From contig JAFRXD010000035.1 in the NCBI GenBank assembly GCA_017441605.1, positions 1-33,191 on the forward strand: 33,191 nucleotides of DNA, read 5' to 3'. This DNA is from Thermoguttaceae bacterium (GTDB taxonomy: Bacteria > Planctomycetota > Planctomycetia > Pirellulales > Thermoguttaceae). A model generated the notes under the pieces. The model was not told the origin of the DNA. It worked only from the letters and a program-made list of their open reading frames with translations, and did no database searches. Positions 7,712-17,618 of this stretch are shown here, in pieces. Within the stretch, counting starts at the first letter, position 1; each line of letters begins with the position of its first letter. Both the position numbers and the translations under genes were made by a program.

Positions 7712-10700
7712 ATGAAGGGCAAAGTTTTTAACATACTGAAAAAGGAATGGTTGGAAACGCGGTCGGCGACGATCGTCTTCGCGTTCCTCGGCATATTCGT
7801 GCCGGTCGTCGCGATTTGCGGGAACTTCGCGTTTCAGAGCCTGCCTTACCCGAACGCGGGAATCCTCGCGATCGGGGGCGCGGTCGCCGTTTGGCTCAAC
7901 GCGACGATTCTCTGCGCGCTAACGTTCGTTCGGGAGCGCGAGACGCGAACGTTCGAGACGCTTAAGCGGGTCTGCCCCGACTGGAAGCTCGCGGCGCTGG
8001 GGAAGTTCGGGCTGGTCGCGCTTTCGACGATCGCGACTGGGCTCTTCTTCCTCGCGGCGGTCGCAATCGTCGACGCGCTCGACGGTTGGGCGTTTTTCGG
8101 ATCGTTCGGTCGAGGCTCGCTCCTCGACGGGTACAATCTCGGAACGTGGATCAAAGTCGCGTCGCTCTGCTTCGCGTTCTGCTGGGGCGTCTTTTGGACG
8201 GGTCGCGCGTCGCGGCAGGCGTCGGCGATCTTCCTAACGGTTCTCTGCTCGCTCGGTTGCGGTCTGGCGTTCGAGCTGGTCGCCAACGAGCTTCCCTGGT
8301 TCGAGACGATCTCGACGCAAGATAAGCTCGCGGCGCGGATCGCGGCGATCGTCGCGATACTGGCGCCGGTCGCGATCGAGCTGGTCGTTCTCTATTTGGC
8401 GCCTCGCGGAACGCGGTTCGGGTACCTCGCGACGGAGACGCGAGCCGACGCGCTCGACGAGGCGAACGTCGTCAAGAGAGAGAAGGACTGGGAGGCGGTC
8501 GGAAGCGCGCCGAAACCGGGCGGCTTTTGGACGCTCGTTCGCAACGTCCTCGCCGAATGCGCGCTGCTGGCTCGGACGCCGGCGTCGGTCGTCGTCGAGC
8601 TGGCGCTCTGCTTCGTTCTCGGGCTCGCGCTGGTCGTCGGAGGTCGGCATTTTTGGTACGAACCCGTCGTCGTCTTGGGCATGGCGCTCTTTCCGATCTA
8701 CTATATTTGCTTCGGTTCCGGACTGTTCCAAGACGCGAAGAGCGCGGAGTCGCCGATGCGGTCGCGGCTCAACGTCTCTAGCAAAAGCTATTGGTTCGCG
8801 AGCGCGCTGGTCGGGCTTGTCGTCGCGGCGATTTGCGGAGCTTGCGTTTTCGGAATCTTAGCGAGCGCGATTCTGCTCGACGGAAGATCGATCGATTGGG
8901 ACGATTGTTGGCCGATCGTGGCGATCGACGCGCTCGCGGTTTTGCTCGCGACGTTTGGAAACCTTTGGAGCGCCTCGCTGCGCGGGGGTCGACTCGTAAC
9001 GGGGGCGCGGACGCTCGTCGTCTTCGTCGTCGGCGGGCTGATTTTCCCGCTCTTCTTGGGGCTCGTAAGCGAATCGATCCATCGTTGGTTCGCGAAGGAC
9101 GGTCTAACGCAACAAGCGATCGCGACTTGGAGTTACGGGCGCCATGGGGCGCGAGAGGGCTACTACGGGTTCGACTCCGGCGAAACCTCGGTTTGGCTCG
9201 CGGGGGCGGGGCTCGCGCTGGTCGTCGCAATTCTTAGCGTTTGGTTCGCCAAAGCGTCGTATCGCGCGATCGCAAGGCGAATGGAGAAAAGGGAGAAACC
9301 GGGTTTTTGCGTTTTGCTCCCCGCGATCGCAATGTGCGCGCTATTCCTTCTCGCGATTCGACTTCCAGAAAAAACGATATGGGCGATTCCGGGAGTCGAC
9401 GGCGTTGGGACCAAGCCTTCCCCTTGGCTCGAGGCGGAGTTGAAGCCGATTCCGAAGAGCCAAAAAGAGTACGATCGAAGAGTCGCCAAGTGGGAGAAGA
9501 CGCGAGCGCCGATTTGGGAGCGACGGATCGCGGATCCGGACGCTTGGTCTTATTCGAATTATTACAAGGACGACGGCAAGACGTTCTCCGAGGAAATGGC
9601 AAAAATCAACGCGAAGGGCGCGGTCGTCGCCGACAAAACGCGTTGGGGAATCGCGGAGCCGTTCGCGGAGCTCAACGCGCGAAACGAGCGCGCGAAGGTC
9701 GCGCTGCGCGAATCGCGCGAGGGGCGCCGAACTTGGGGAGGCGTCTATTGGGGTCGATCCGGTTACTACGAGCTGGCGCGCAACGCGAGGAATTTCGCGG
9801 AGTTCGGGGAACTGAAGCCGTCCCCCGACTCGTTCGAGAACGTCGAGCTAATCAAAGCGGCGCGGGAAAAGAACGACAACGTTTGGGAAATCGCGCTGAA
9901 CAATTACGCCATCACCCAACCGGCGCGGGACTTCTACCTCGACGACGCGCTCAACGCGCGGCTTCCGTCCGGTTCGACGCGGTACGCGAACGTCCCGGCG
10001 CCGCTGCCTTTGTCGTCGGCGCCGAGCGCGGACGCGGAAGCCTACGACCGGTTAATCCTCGCGCTTCAGCCGAAGACGAACTGGGTGGCGGCGGAGGTCG
10101 CGGAGCGGTTAATCTCGATCGCGGACAACGCGAGAACGCGCAAAGAGGAAGAATGGCCCGGCTCTTGGACGCAAATCAACGACGCCAGCTTCAAATACCA
10201 ATGGATCGACCCGAACGATCCGACGACCTCGGCGCGGAGCTACGGTTATCGCTGGTCCAACCCGTTCTACAAGAGCTCGTTATGGTCGCAGAACGACTTC
10301 GGCGTTTTCGCGAGTTATCCGGCGACCAATTTCGCGTTTGCCTTCGCGACGAACGAAATACGAGGCAAGGGTCGACTTAGCCAGACGCTCGGCGCGTCCC
10401 AGCGCTTGGACGCGCCGTTCGCGGACAAAGAGCGGTTGGAGCCGTACCTCGATCTCGACGGGAACGAGCTGAAGACGCCGGACGGTCGAGTTGGATATCG
10501 GGGCGACGCGCGATCGGTAAAGTACGCGGCGAACGACTTAGCTCCGGGGGATTCGTCGGATCGCGAGCGCGACGCGGCGTTTGAAATTTACCCGCTCTAC
10601 GACGCCGAGGGCGCTCCCTTGCTCGACGAGAACGGGGCGCGGTACCACGGGGTCGACTACTGGGCGGTCGACGACCAGGGCGAGCCGATCGCGATCGTTC

Positions 10701-11311
10701 CGGAGCTCGTCGGAACGAACGAAAGACCGAGCTTCCTCGTCGCCAACTCTCGGGAGGATATCGACTTGACCAACGCGCGACGCGCGGTCGCGCCGAGCTT
10801 TTTCCCAAACCCGGGCGTCGAAACGACGACGATCGCGCGAGTTCGCGCGGTCAAGCTCTTCGACGACTACGGCGAGAACTCGTTTATGCTCGGGACGCTG
10901 TGGGGCGTTTACTCGCCCGGCGCGTCGGAGGCGGAGCCCGCGAAGGAGACGTTCCTCTACGAGGAGGGGGACGAATGCTCGCGCTATCAACGCCGCCGAG
11001 GGATTTTCGCCGACAAGCGGCATATCGCGAAAGAGGGTTACGCCTACGCGTTCGACCTACCCGCCGATATGTTCGCGAACGCCGAGAAGTTGCGCGCTTA
11101 CGTCGTTAAGGACGTCGGGGTCTACGAGGAGGCGCCGAAAGACTACTTCCTCGTCGAGAACGGGCGGGTTTACTCGAAAGTTCAAGCGGTCGGGCTGCTC
11201 ACCCCCAACTCTTGGATTCTCAACCCGTCGTTCGACAACTACATGGATCCGAAGTACGAGGGGAACCCGGTTCTCATCGTCGAACCCTTGAATTGGAAGG
11301 AAATCGAATAG
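7712..11311 (+). CDS. Giant ABC-2-type permease, paralogue 2
   Basis: A 1199-residue paralogue of the preceding gene, colinear over its whole length. The start was set at ATG 7712 because MKGKVFNILKKEWLETR aligns with MKSKVYNILKKEWLETR of paralogue 1, AGGGA lies 7 bases upstream, and the TTG at 7679 would add 11 unrelated residues. About 13 membrane segments fill the first 560 residues; the outer region follows. The C-terminal 130 residues are the best conserved part (ECSRYQRRRGIFADKRHIA, then VGVYEEAPKDYFLVENGRVY), suggesting a defined fold under selection. The middle of the outer region differs most, so the copies may have specialised. It lies 79 bases after paralogue 1. A heteromeric complex, or alternative partners for one ATPase, are equally possible. 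Confidence 0.85.
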   Translation: MKGKVFNILKKEWLETRSATIVFAFLGIFVPVVAICGNFAFQSLPYPNAGILAIGGAVAVWLNATILCALTFVRERETRTFETLKRVCPDWKLAALGKFGLVALSTIATGLFFLAAVAIVDALDGWAFFGSFGRGSLLDGYNLGTWIKVASLCFAFCWGVFWTGRASRQASAIFLTVLCSLGCGLAFELVANELPWFETISTQDKLAARIAAIVAILAPVAIELVVLYLAPRGTRFGYLATETRADALDEANVVKREKDWEAVGSAPKPGGFWTLVRNVLAECALLARTPASVVVELALCFVLGLALVVGGRHFWYEPVVVLGMALFPIYYICFGSGLFQDAKSAESPMRSRLNVSSKSYWFASALVGLVVAAICGACVFGILASAILLDGRSIDWDDCWPIVAIDALAVLLATFGNLWSASLRGGRLVTGARTLVVFVVGGLIFPLFLGLVSESIHRWFAKDGLTQQAIATWSYGRHGAREGYYGFDSGETSVWLAGAGLALVVAILSVWFAKASYRAIARRMEKREKPGFCVLLPAIAMCALFLLAIRLPEKTIWAIPGVDGVGTKPSPWLEAELKPIPKSQKEYDRRVAKWEKTRAPIWERRIADPDAWSYSNYYKDDGKTFSEEMAKINAKGAVVADKTRWGIAEPFAELNARNERAKVALRESREGRRTWGGVYWGRSGYYELARNARNFAEFGELKPSPDSFENVELIKAAREKNDNVWEIALNNYAITQPARDFYLDDALNARLPSGSTRYANVPAPLPLSSAPSADAEAYDRLILALQPKTNWVAAEVAERLISIADNARTRKEEEWPGSWTQINDASFKYQWIDPNDPTTSARSYGYRWSNPFYKSSLWSQNDFGVFASYPATNFAFAFATNEIRGKGRLSQTLGASQRLDAPFADKERLEPYLDLDGNELKTPDGRVGYRGDARSVKYAANDLAPGDSSDRERDAAFEIYPLYDAEGAPLLDENGARYHGVDYWAVDDQGEPIAIVPELVGTNERPSFLVANSREDIDLTNARRAVAPSFFPNPGVETTTIARVRAVKLFDDYGENSFMLGTLWGVYSPGASEAEPAKETFLYEEGDECSRYQRRRGIFADKRHIAKEGYAYAFDLPADMFANAEKLRAYVVKDVGVYEEAPKDYFLVENGRVYSKVQAVGLLTPNSWILNPSFDNYMDPKYEGNPVLIVEPLNWKEIE

Positions 11312-11326
11312 CGATTCCGGCCCCCC

Positions 11327-11385
11327 CGCGAGGCTCGCGCCTCGCGACCCGTTCAAGCCGTCGCCCCGGCCGCGAGGCGGCGGCT
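11327..11385 (+). repeat. Two intercistronic hairpins
   Basis: CGCGAGGC (11327-11334) and GCCTCGCG (11339-11346) form a perfect 8-bp stem with a 4-base loop. AGCCGTCGCC (11356-11365) pairs with GGCGGCGGCT (11376-11385) with one T-G wobble. Neither has a T-run. They lie between permease paralogues 2 and 3 and may protect or mark a processing point in the long mRNA. Confidence 0.6.
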
Positions 11386-11420
11386 CCCATTCAAAGCCAA
11401 AACCGTTTGGAGAACGCGTT

Positions 11421-14400
11421 ATGAAATCGTTTAACGCCATTTTGCGCAAGGAATATTTGGAAACGCGCTCGCAGTCGCTTCTTTTCCTGGTCTTGGGGGC
11501 GATTCTTCCGTTCGCGCTCCAAGGGCTCTTCGGATTCGGTCGGGACGGATTTCTCGAAATCCTTCGATCGAGCGGATTTATCTTTGGCGGGCTGGTCGCC
11601 GTTTGGCTCAACGCGACGATCCTGTGCGCGACGACTTGGGCGCGCGAGCGGGAGAACGGAACGATCGGCGCGATCCGGGAATTGAGCCCGAGCGGTCGCG
11701 TCGCGGTCGCGGGAAAGCTGACGTGGATCTTCTTGTCGACGCTGATGTTGGCGATCGCCTTTACGGTCGCGAGCCTCGTCGCGGACAAGCTCCGGGGGGC
11801 GGCGCTCGGCTCTTCGATTTTCGAGTTTCCCAAGTCCCAATTCGGACGGGACTTCGCGCTCTACGTCAAAGGGTCGGGAATCGCGCTCGCGTTCTGCTGG
11901 GGGCTCTTCTGGACCTCGAAACTATCGCGTCAAGCGACGTCCGTTTTGCTGACGGTCGTCTCGGCGCTCGTCGCGGGGATCGTCGCGGCGCGGCTCTCCA
12001 AGGCGATTTTTGGAACCGTCGATAGAACAACGCTTTTCGCGGCGCTCTTCGGGCTGCTCGCGATCCTCGCGGCGCCGATTAGGCTCCGGTTCAAAGCGCG
12101 TTCGAAGGTCGACGAAACGGCGCGCGATCCCAAGGCGCTCGAGGCGCAATGGGCGAACGTCGACATGTCGAAAAGCCCGGAGTTTGGATCGCTTGTCGCG
12201 CGAGTCGCGACGGAGGCTTCGCTCTTCTTCCGGTCCCCGGCGTCCCTCTTGGTCGAGCTTGGGCTTTTGGTCGCGGGAATCGGGATCTTTTGCGCCCATA
12301 ACCCGCCGACCGGCGCGGGGTTCGACGCGATCGCCGGAATCGCGGCGCTCTACTTCGTCTGCGTCGCCTCGGGGCTCTTTATCGACGCCAAACGGGAAAA
12401 CTCCCCGCTCAAGACCCAGCTCGACGTCGGTCCCAACCGCTACTGGCTCGCGAACTTGCTTGTCGCGGGAATCCTGGCGCTCGTCTGCTTCGTCGCGATT
12501 CCCTTATTCTTCGCTTGGACTTACGACCGATTTAGCGACTATCCCGCCCTCTATTTGGGGTCGTCGCTCGCGCTGTGCCTCGGGGTCGGGCTTTGGAGCG
12601 CCTCGCTGCGCGGAAGCCGGTTGATCGTCGGGGCGCGAACGATTATTCTCGCCTGCGTCGCGACTTACGCCGTCGGTTGGGTTTGGGCGATCGGGCGGTT
12701 CGACAAGCCGGAGCTCGCGCTCTCGTCGCTCCTCGTCGGGATCGGGGTCGTCTTCGCGCTTTGCTCGATACCCGCCGCGCGGCGGAAGCTCGGGAATCGA
12801 AAGGTCGGGTTCGCGCCCTTCCTAGCCCTCGTCGCGACCGGCGCGCTCTTCCTCGGGTACGCCGATCAGTTCAAGAAAGCGCCAAAAGCCGAAATTCCGC
12901 GCTGGAAAACGAGCGCGGCGTTTCTGAACGCGACCCTGCCGCAAACCGAGGAAGAATATAACGATCTGAAGGAGCGAGTCAAGAAGGAAGTCGAGTCGAT
13001 CGAGGCGCCGGAACTATTTGGCGAAAAATTCGACCAACGCCTAAACCAAACGATCGACGCCGCGCGCGAATTCCTCGTCGCCTGCGAGAAGACGAAGCGG
13101 TTCGCCGCGGAGCCTCGCGAGGCGCTCGAGGCGGAGAAGAATCTTTACGATTCCTATTTGGAGGCGCGACGGCAATTTCCGCTCCCCGGGGCAAAGGATC
13201 CGATCAAGTTCCTCGAGTTCCTAGCGCAAGTTCCCGAGAAGCGCCCGACCAACGAGGAGGTCGCGATAAACGCTTACGTTTTCGCGCGTTTTGGCGCTCT
13301 CGAGCGCTACGGAAACTATTTCGACGTCGGTAAGAAACTCTCGGAGGCTAAAGGCAAGACGCCGGACCTCTTCGAGCTTGCCGCCTGGAACTTGGCGCAA
13401 ACGCGCCCGACGCGCGACGCGGAAATCGAGCGCGCCCTGGAAACGAGGGACTTTGCCCCGGAAAAGAGCGCGTTTCAACCCCCTCTCGCGCTCGGCCCCG
13501 GTTGCGAGATTTACAACGATCTGCTCGACGCCCTCGATTTCGATCGCGAAATTCCGGCGCTGGAACTCGCTCGTCGGGCGATCTTTATCGAAGTCGTCGC
13601 GAGCCGGAGGGGAGAGGGCCCCATGACCTTCGTCGCCGAATCGTACGAACAGCTATTGCTGGATCCCCAAATCCCCGACGCGTTTAACGCGACCCGACCT
13701 TGGGTCGACGCGATCGAAGCGGATCGGCTGGCGAAAGCCGACGCGGAGGGTCCGATCGGCGTCTGCGGAACGGAATGCGCGACCGAGATACCCGCCGATC
13801 CTTGGGCCAATCTCTCGTTCTACGGACGCGACCGCGCGAACTATTCGAATTTAATCCCGGTCGTCTCGCGACCAACGCGACCCGCCTTCAATGACAAAGG
13901 AGAATTTAAACTAATTCCCTATTTAGATTTCGACAAAAAGGAACTCAAGACCCCGGACGGGCGAGTCGCCTACGAGCGAGTAAGATCGCAACCGCTTCCC
14001 GGGGGAGGATCGGAGGACTCGCCCTATAATAGCGCGCGGTTCGAAGCCGATTTCGGGGAGCGCTATACGGACGGCTCGATCCAAGAACAGAAGTATTACC
14101 TCGCGAACTACGCGGTTCCGCTCTTCGATTCGGACGGGGAACGACTCGCGAGCCCAAACGGGGCTTATTACTACGGATTAGAGTACAACTGGCTCTCTCC
14201 CGAGGGACCGGTCGTTCTCCATCCGGCCGCGTGCCAAAGCGAGCCTCCGTTCGACGCCGAAGGGATTCCTATCTTTAAAGATCGAAAGCTGTCGGACCTA
14301 TCGACGCGCGGAGACATTGGTTTTACCGATCCGTCCGCGATCGCAAGGGTTCTGGGCGTCGCCGTTTTAAAGCCCAACGGGCGGAACGTTCGATTAATAC

Positions 14401-14867
14401 CCAATTTATGGTTAAAACACCAAAGAGTCGATCCGTCGACTTACGCGACGAGCGCCGATATAACGATCAAATCGACGCGCGCCAACCGGTTCGTCGACGC
14501 GACGGGCGCCGAGGTACTGGGATCCGAACCGAGCGAAAACGGAGAGCCGGGTCCGAAATTCGCGCTCAAACGCGGCGTTTTCCTAGACGCCGAAAACGTT
14601 TACAAGCCCGGCTTTGAATACCAAATCGTTCTCCCGAAAGGAATCGACGTCAATTCGGTTCGCGTCGTCGAGCCGGTTCGCGTCGGGGAATGGAAGGACG
14701 ACCAACGCCCCGCGATCGTTAAGGAAAACGGGCGAATTTACACTAAGTTCCCGGCGGTTGGGGTGTTGATTCCAACGTCTCGGATCTTCAACAAGAACTT
14801 GGAGGAAACGAGGAACGATCGTCCGATTCTTGTCCTTGAATCGCTAACACCGTTCGCCTACCGGTAA
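11421..14867 (+). CDS. Giant ABC-2-type permease, paralogue 3
   Basis: A 1148-residue protein with the same plan as the two preceding permeases but more diverged. The N-terminus NAILRKEYLETRSQSLLFLV, the motif AVWLNATILCATTWARERE and the element GTIGAIRELSPSGRVAVAGK match the family. The first 500 residues hold a comparable set of hydrophobic segments; the remaining 650 are predicted extracytoplasmic. Shared outer motifs include FDKKELKTPDGRVAYE and KRGVFLDAENVYKPGFEYQI near the end. The central outer region is largely different, with a distinct pair of cysteines (CGTECA). The ATG lies 109 bases after paralogue 2. The triplication is older for this copy than for copies 1 and 2, judging by similarity. 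Function beyond permease is not inferable. Confidence 0.83.
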   Translation: MKSFNAILRKEYLETRSQSLLFLVLGAILPFALQGLFGFGRDGFLEILRSSGFIFGGLVAVWLNATILCATTWARERENGTIGAIRELSPSGRVAVAGKLTWIFLSTLMLAIAFTVASLVADKLRGAALGSSIFEFPKSQFGRDFALYVKGSGIALAFCWGLFWTSKLSRQATSVLLTVVSALVAGIVAARLSKAIFGTVDRTTLFAALFGLLAILAAPIRLRFKARSKVDETARDPKALEAQWANVDMSKSPEFGSLVARVATEASLFFRSPASLLVELGLLVAGIGIFCAHNPPTGAGFDAIAGIAALYFVCVASGLFIDAKRENSPLKTQLDVGPNRYWLANLLVAGILALVCFVAIPLFFAWTYDRFSDYPALYLGSSLALCLGVGLWSASLRGSRLIVGARTIILACVATYAVGWVWAIGRFDKPELALSSLLVGIGVVFALCSIPAARRKLGNRKVGFAPFLALVATGALFLGYADQFKKAPKAEIPRWKTSAAFLNATLPQTEEEYNDLKERVKKEVESIEAPELFGEKFDQRLNQTIDAAREFLVACEKTKRFAAEPREALEAEKNLYDSYLEARRQFPLPGAKDPIKFLEFLAQVPEKRPTNEEVAINAYVFARFGALERYGNYFDVGKKLSEAKGKTPDLFELAAWNLAQTRPTRDAEIERALETRDFAPEKSAFQPPLALGPGCEIYNDLLDALDFDREIPALELARRAIFIEVVASRRGEGPMTFVAESYEQLLLDPQIPDAFNATRPWVDAIEADRLAKADAEGPIGVCGTECATEIPADPWANLSFYGRDRANYSNLIPVVSRPTRPAFNDKGEFKLIPYLDFDKKELKTPDGRVAYERVRSQPLPGGGSEDSPYNSARFEADFGERYTDGSIQEQKYYLANYAVPLFDSDGERLASPNGAYYYGLEYNWLSPEGPVVLHPAACQSEPPFDAEGIPIFKDRKLSDLSTRGDIGFTDPSAIARVLGVAVLKPNGRNVRLIPNLWLKHQRVDPSTYATSADITIKSTRANRFVDATGAEVLGSEPSENGEPGPKFALKRGVFLDAENVYKPGFEYQIVLPKGIDVNSVRVVEPVRVGEWKDDQRPAIVKENGRIYTKFPAVGVLIPTSRIFNKNLEETRNDRPILVLESLTPFAYR

Positions 14868-14875
14868 TAGCAAAC

Positions 14876-14946
14876 GAGCGAGCGGCGATCCGCTCCTCCC
14901 GGGGATCGCGTCTCCCCCGCGAGGAGCTTGGATCGTCCGCTCGCTC
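14876..14946 (+). repeat. Long intercistronic hairpin, 23-bp stem
   Basis: Bases 14876-14898 pair with 14921-14946. The stem is built from GAGCGAGCGG/CCGCTCGCTC (10 bp), CGATCC/GGATCG (6 bp) and GCTCCTC/GAGGAGC (7 bp), contiguous on the left arm and interrupted only by T14936 and TT 14928-14929 on the right. The 22-base loop can add GGGG/CCCC. GCGATCC (14885-14891) can instead pair with GGATCGC (14903-14909), giving a competing fold. No T-run follows. It sits between permease 3 and the next gene's ribosome site (AAGG 14987-14990). Confidence 0.8.
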
Positions 14947-14998
14947 CGGTCAATTGTCAAAGGAACCGTCTTCCCTCCCTCGCGCCAAGGACTCCGCA

Positions 14999-17551
14999 AT
15001 GAACAAACTCGCAACGATTATCGCAACGGCGCTCTTGCTGGCGCTCCCGAGCCTCGCGTTCTCGCAACGCGAGGATGTATTGGAATTGGCGCGCGCGGCG
15101 GAGAATTCGCCCATTGAAATCCGGTCCGGGCAAGTCGAGGCCGAGGATTATATAGCCGCCTATCGGAGAGGGGTTTGGAAAAAGCTGGACGAACTATTCG
15201 AGCCGCGAGGGTCCAACGGCGCGCCGAGAGACTACGAATACGCAATTTACCATTACGTCGGCGCGAGCGGCTTGCTGACGAGAGAGCAAGTCGAAGGGTT
15301 TAAGCGCGTCGCGGACGTTCTTTGCGAAATCCCGCGAGGGGAGTTGTCGCAAGAGATCCTGGACGAGGTCGCGCCCATGTTCGGGTGGTCTCCGGAAGAG
15401 TTGGCGTCGCGAATCGACGCCTTGTGGCGAGAGGAACCCGACGCGGCCCCGGAACCGCGAGAAAAATCCGCGCTAACTCTCTTTGACGCGCCCCTTCCCG
15501 ACGATATGGAAGCCGCGACCGACGACGAGCTCGCCGAGATTTTGGCTCGAGCGCTTCAGGGAAAACCTTTGCCAGACGCGTTTAACGAGTTTGAAAAACT
15601 CCCCCCGATCCCAAGAGCGCGGATTATGTTCGTTCTGCTCGACCGATTCGGCGAGAATCAGACCGATTTGGTTCGCGCGATGGTATTGCGCGAGACGTTT
15701 CGACTCGTAAAGTCGCTCGATCTGTTCGCGGTCGTAAATCCCGAGTACAAAGGCTCTCCGGCGGATTTAATCGAGACGCTCGCGATTCGGGAGTCGGAGT
15801 CGCGCCCCGAGGCGTGGCAAGTCGCGCTCGTCGCGGCGGAGGCGATCGTCGACGATTTGCCCAAAACGGCGTTTCCGACAAACGATCCCGACGCGCCGTT
15901 TAAGCGATCGCGCTCAGTGTTCGCGACGGTCAAAGATGGCGCGCTCTCTTGCGCGGAGCGGGACAGGGTTCGCGCGCTGCAAATCCTTGTTCGCGCGTCG
16001 GACGCGGCGCTCAACGCGCTCGGGGAAGCGGACGAGTCGCGCGAAGGGCGTTTCTTTCTAACGCTCGGCGGGTACTTCGGGTACTTCGCTTTTCTCGAAA
16101 AGACGCTTTCGGTTCGCTGGGACTCCGAAGAAGGGAAACTGAAGGGATTTAACGTCAAGACCGACTTGAGCGCGCTTCCTCCCCCGCGACCGACGGAGGA
16201 TTCGCTCGAAGTTAAGCCTTACGCCGATTTCTACAAAGAGGCGCTCTTCCCGAATTCCCTCGACGAGGCCGAGAACGACAAGGAGCGCGTCAAATGGGCG
16301 AACTACCTGGGGCGCGCGGCGTCGACTCGATTTAAATCGTCCGCGTTGGCGACGTTGGGCTCCGCCGTTCAAGAGTCGAACGGGTTAAGAAATCTTTTGG
16401 TTCTCTCGAAATACAACGCGAACCGCGCTCCCTCCGCCGAAATTACCGACGCGAGGCGCGAACAACTCGCGCTCTTACGCGAGATTCCAACGCTTCCGGA
16501 CGACGAGACCGCGCTCGCGATCCGAGTTAGAGACTATGAGATCGACGGGGACGAATTTTGCGTCGACGACTTCCGGTTCGAGCGTCGCAAACTCGTCGGG
16601 GCGGCGAATTACGTCGCGCTCCTCAAAAAGGCGGTCGAGCTCGACGAGCCCCCGTCCGCGCTCGAGCGTCTCGCGATCGAATACGAAACGCGAGGACGGC
16701 ACAAGCTCGCCAAAGAGTATTGGGCGCGGGCGGAAAACGCTTACAAAAAAGAACTTGAAAAGCTCGAGTCGCTCGACCCGAACGATCCTTGGTTTCTCCG
16801 AAGGACGGAAAACGGTTACGGCGATCGAACCAGACGGGTTCAATTCGCGCGCGATTTAGCGGAGACGGGCCTCAAATGGATCCGCGAGCGTCTCCGCAGA
16901 GAGGCGCTCAAACCGATTTTCCGATTCGACCCGGAGCGATCGGCGATCGAGGGAACGGCCGTCAAAGCGACGATTAACGCGTTGCTTACCGACGAGTTGG
17001 AAGGGACGATTTATCGGCTCGACTTGTCGTCGGCGATCGAAGAGGCGCGCGCGAAAAGGTCGGATGAGAGCGCCGCGAGCGGGTCGGTTCCGGGGGTCGT
17101 CAATCGGCGAGTCGCCAAGGCGCTCGGGGAGGGTCGAGCGCTCGAAACGCTGGGGATCGAAATTTGCAAAACCACCCTTCCCGTCTCTTACGACGCGTCG
17201 GGAATCGGGCCGGGAACCGCGATTCTGGAGCGGGAGCTCGGGGCGCCGGGGGCTTATTTGATTCAAGTCGCGAACAAAGCGATCCCGGACGCGAAGATTT
17301 GGGCGATCGCGTTCGTCGGCGAATTCGCGCCGGAGGAACTCGTTTCGGAGGGCGAGGTTGGCGCGAACGGCTTCCTTCTCGCGCCGTCGGTCTTTCGGGA
17401 CGTTCCCGAATGGGGCGAGGTCGGCGCGCCGGAAAACCGATTGTTCCGAACGTTCCATCCGATCGTACTTTACGACGACGCGCTACCGCGAGGTCCGAGC
17501 CTCCCGAGCCTTCCGGCGCGAATTGAAAAGATCCCGGACGCCGTCCGATAA
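14999..17551 (+). CDS. Secreted protein resembling the N-terminal half of bacterial alpha-2-macroglobulins
   Basis: An 850-residue exported protein. The start at ATG 14999 gives a clean signal peptide (NKLATIIATALLLALPSLAF, then SQ) with AAGG 8 bases upstream; the TTG at 14954 would place 15 polar residues before it. The body is mostly helical and is paralogous along its length to the first 800 residues of the gene at 19064: both have ALSCAERDRVxALQIL, FERRKL and RG-xx-xAKEYWxRA. The last motif, followed near residue 640 by FRFDPERSAIEGTAVKATIN and IYRLDLSSAI, resembles the N-terminal helical and first beta domains of bacterial alpha-2-macroglobulins. The protein ends before any MG2-type domain and has no thioester motif. 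Probably periplasmic or membrane-facing. The A2M connection is by analogy to its longer paralogue and is moderately sure. Confidence 0.65.
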   Translation: MNKLATIIATALLLALPSLAFSQREDVLELARAAENSPIEIRSGQVEAEDYIAAYRRGVWKKLDELFEPRGSNGAPRDYEYAIYHYVGASGLLTREQVEGFKRVADVLCEIPRGELSQEILDEVAPMFGWSPEELASRIDALWREEPDAAPEPREKSALTLFDAPLPDDMEAATDDELAEILARALQGKPLPDAFNEFEKLPPIPRARIMFVLLDRFGENQTDLVRAMVLRETFRLVKSLDLFAVVNPEYKGSPADLIETLAIRESESRPEAWQVALVAAEAIVDDLPKTAFPTNDPDAPFKRSRSVFATVKDGALSCAERDRVRALQILVRASDAALNALGEADESREGRFFLTLGGYFGYFAFLEKTLSVRWDSEEGKLKGFNVKTDLSALPPPRPTEDSLEVKPYADFYKEALFPNSLDEAENDKERVKWANYLGRAASTRFKSSALATLGSAVQESNGLRNLLVLSKYNANRAPSAEITDARREQLALLREIPTLPDDETALAIRVRDYEIDGDEFCVDDFRFERRKLVGAANYVALLKKAVELDEPPSALERLAIEYETRGRHKLAKEYWARAENAYKKELEKLESLDPNDPWFLRRTENGYGDRTRRVQFARDLAETGLKWIRERLRREALKPIFRFDPERSAIEGTAVKATINALLTDELEGTIYRLDLSSAIEEARAKRSDESAASGSVPGVVNRRVAKALGEGRALETLGIEICKTTLPVSYDASGIGPGTAILERELGAPGAYLIQVANKAIPDAKIWAIAFVGEFAPEELVSEGEVGANGFLLAPSVFRDVPEWGEVGAPENRLFRTFHPIVLYDDALPRGPSLPSLPARIEKIPDAVR

Positions 17552-17618
17552 CGACAAAAGAGATTTAACGATAACAACAGATAGAAACGCAACCGTTTGC
17601 GGATAGGAACCAATCGCG

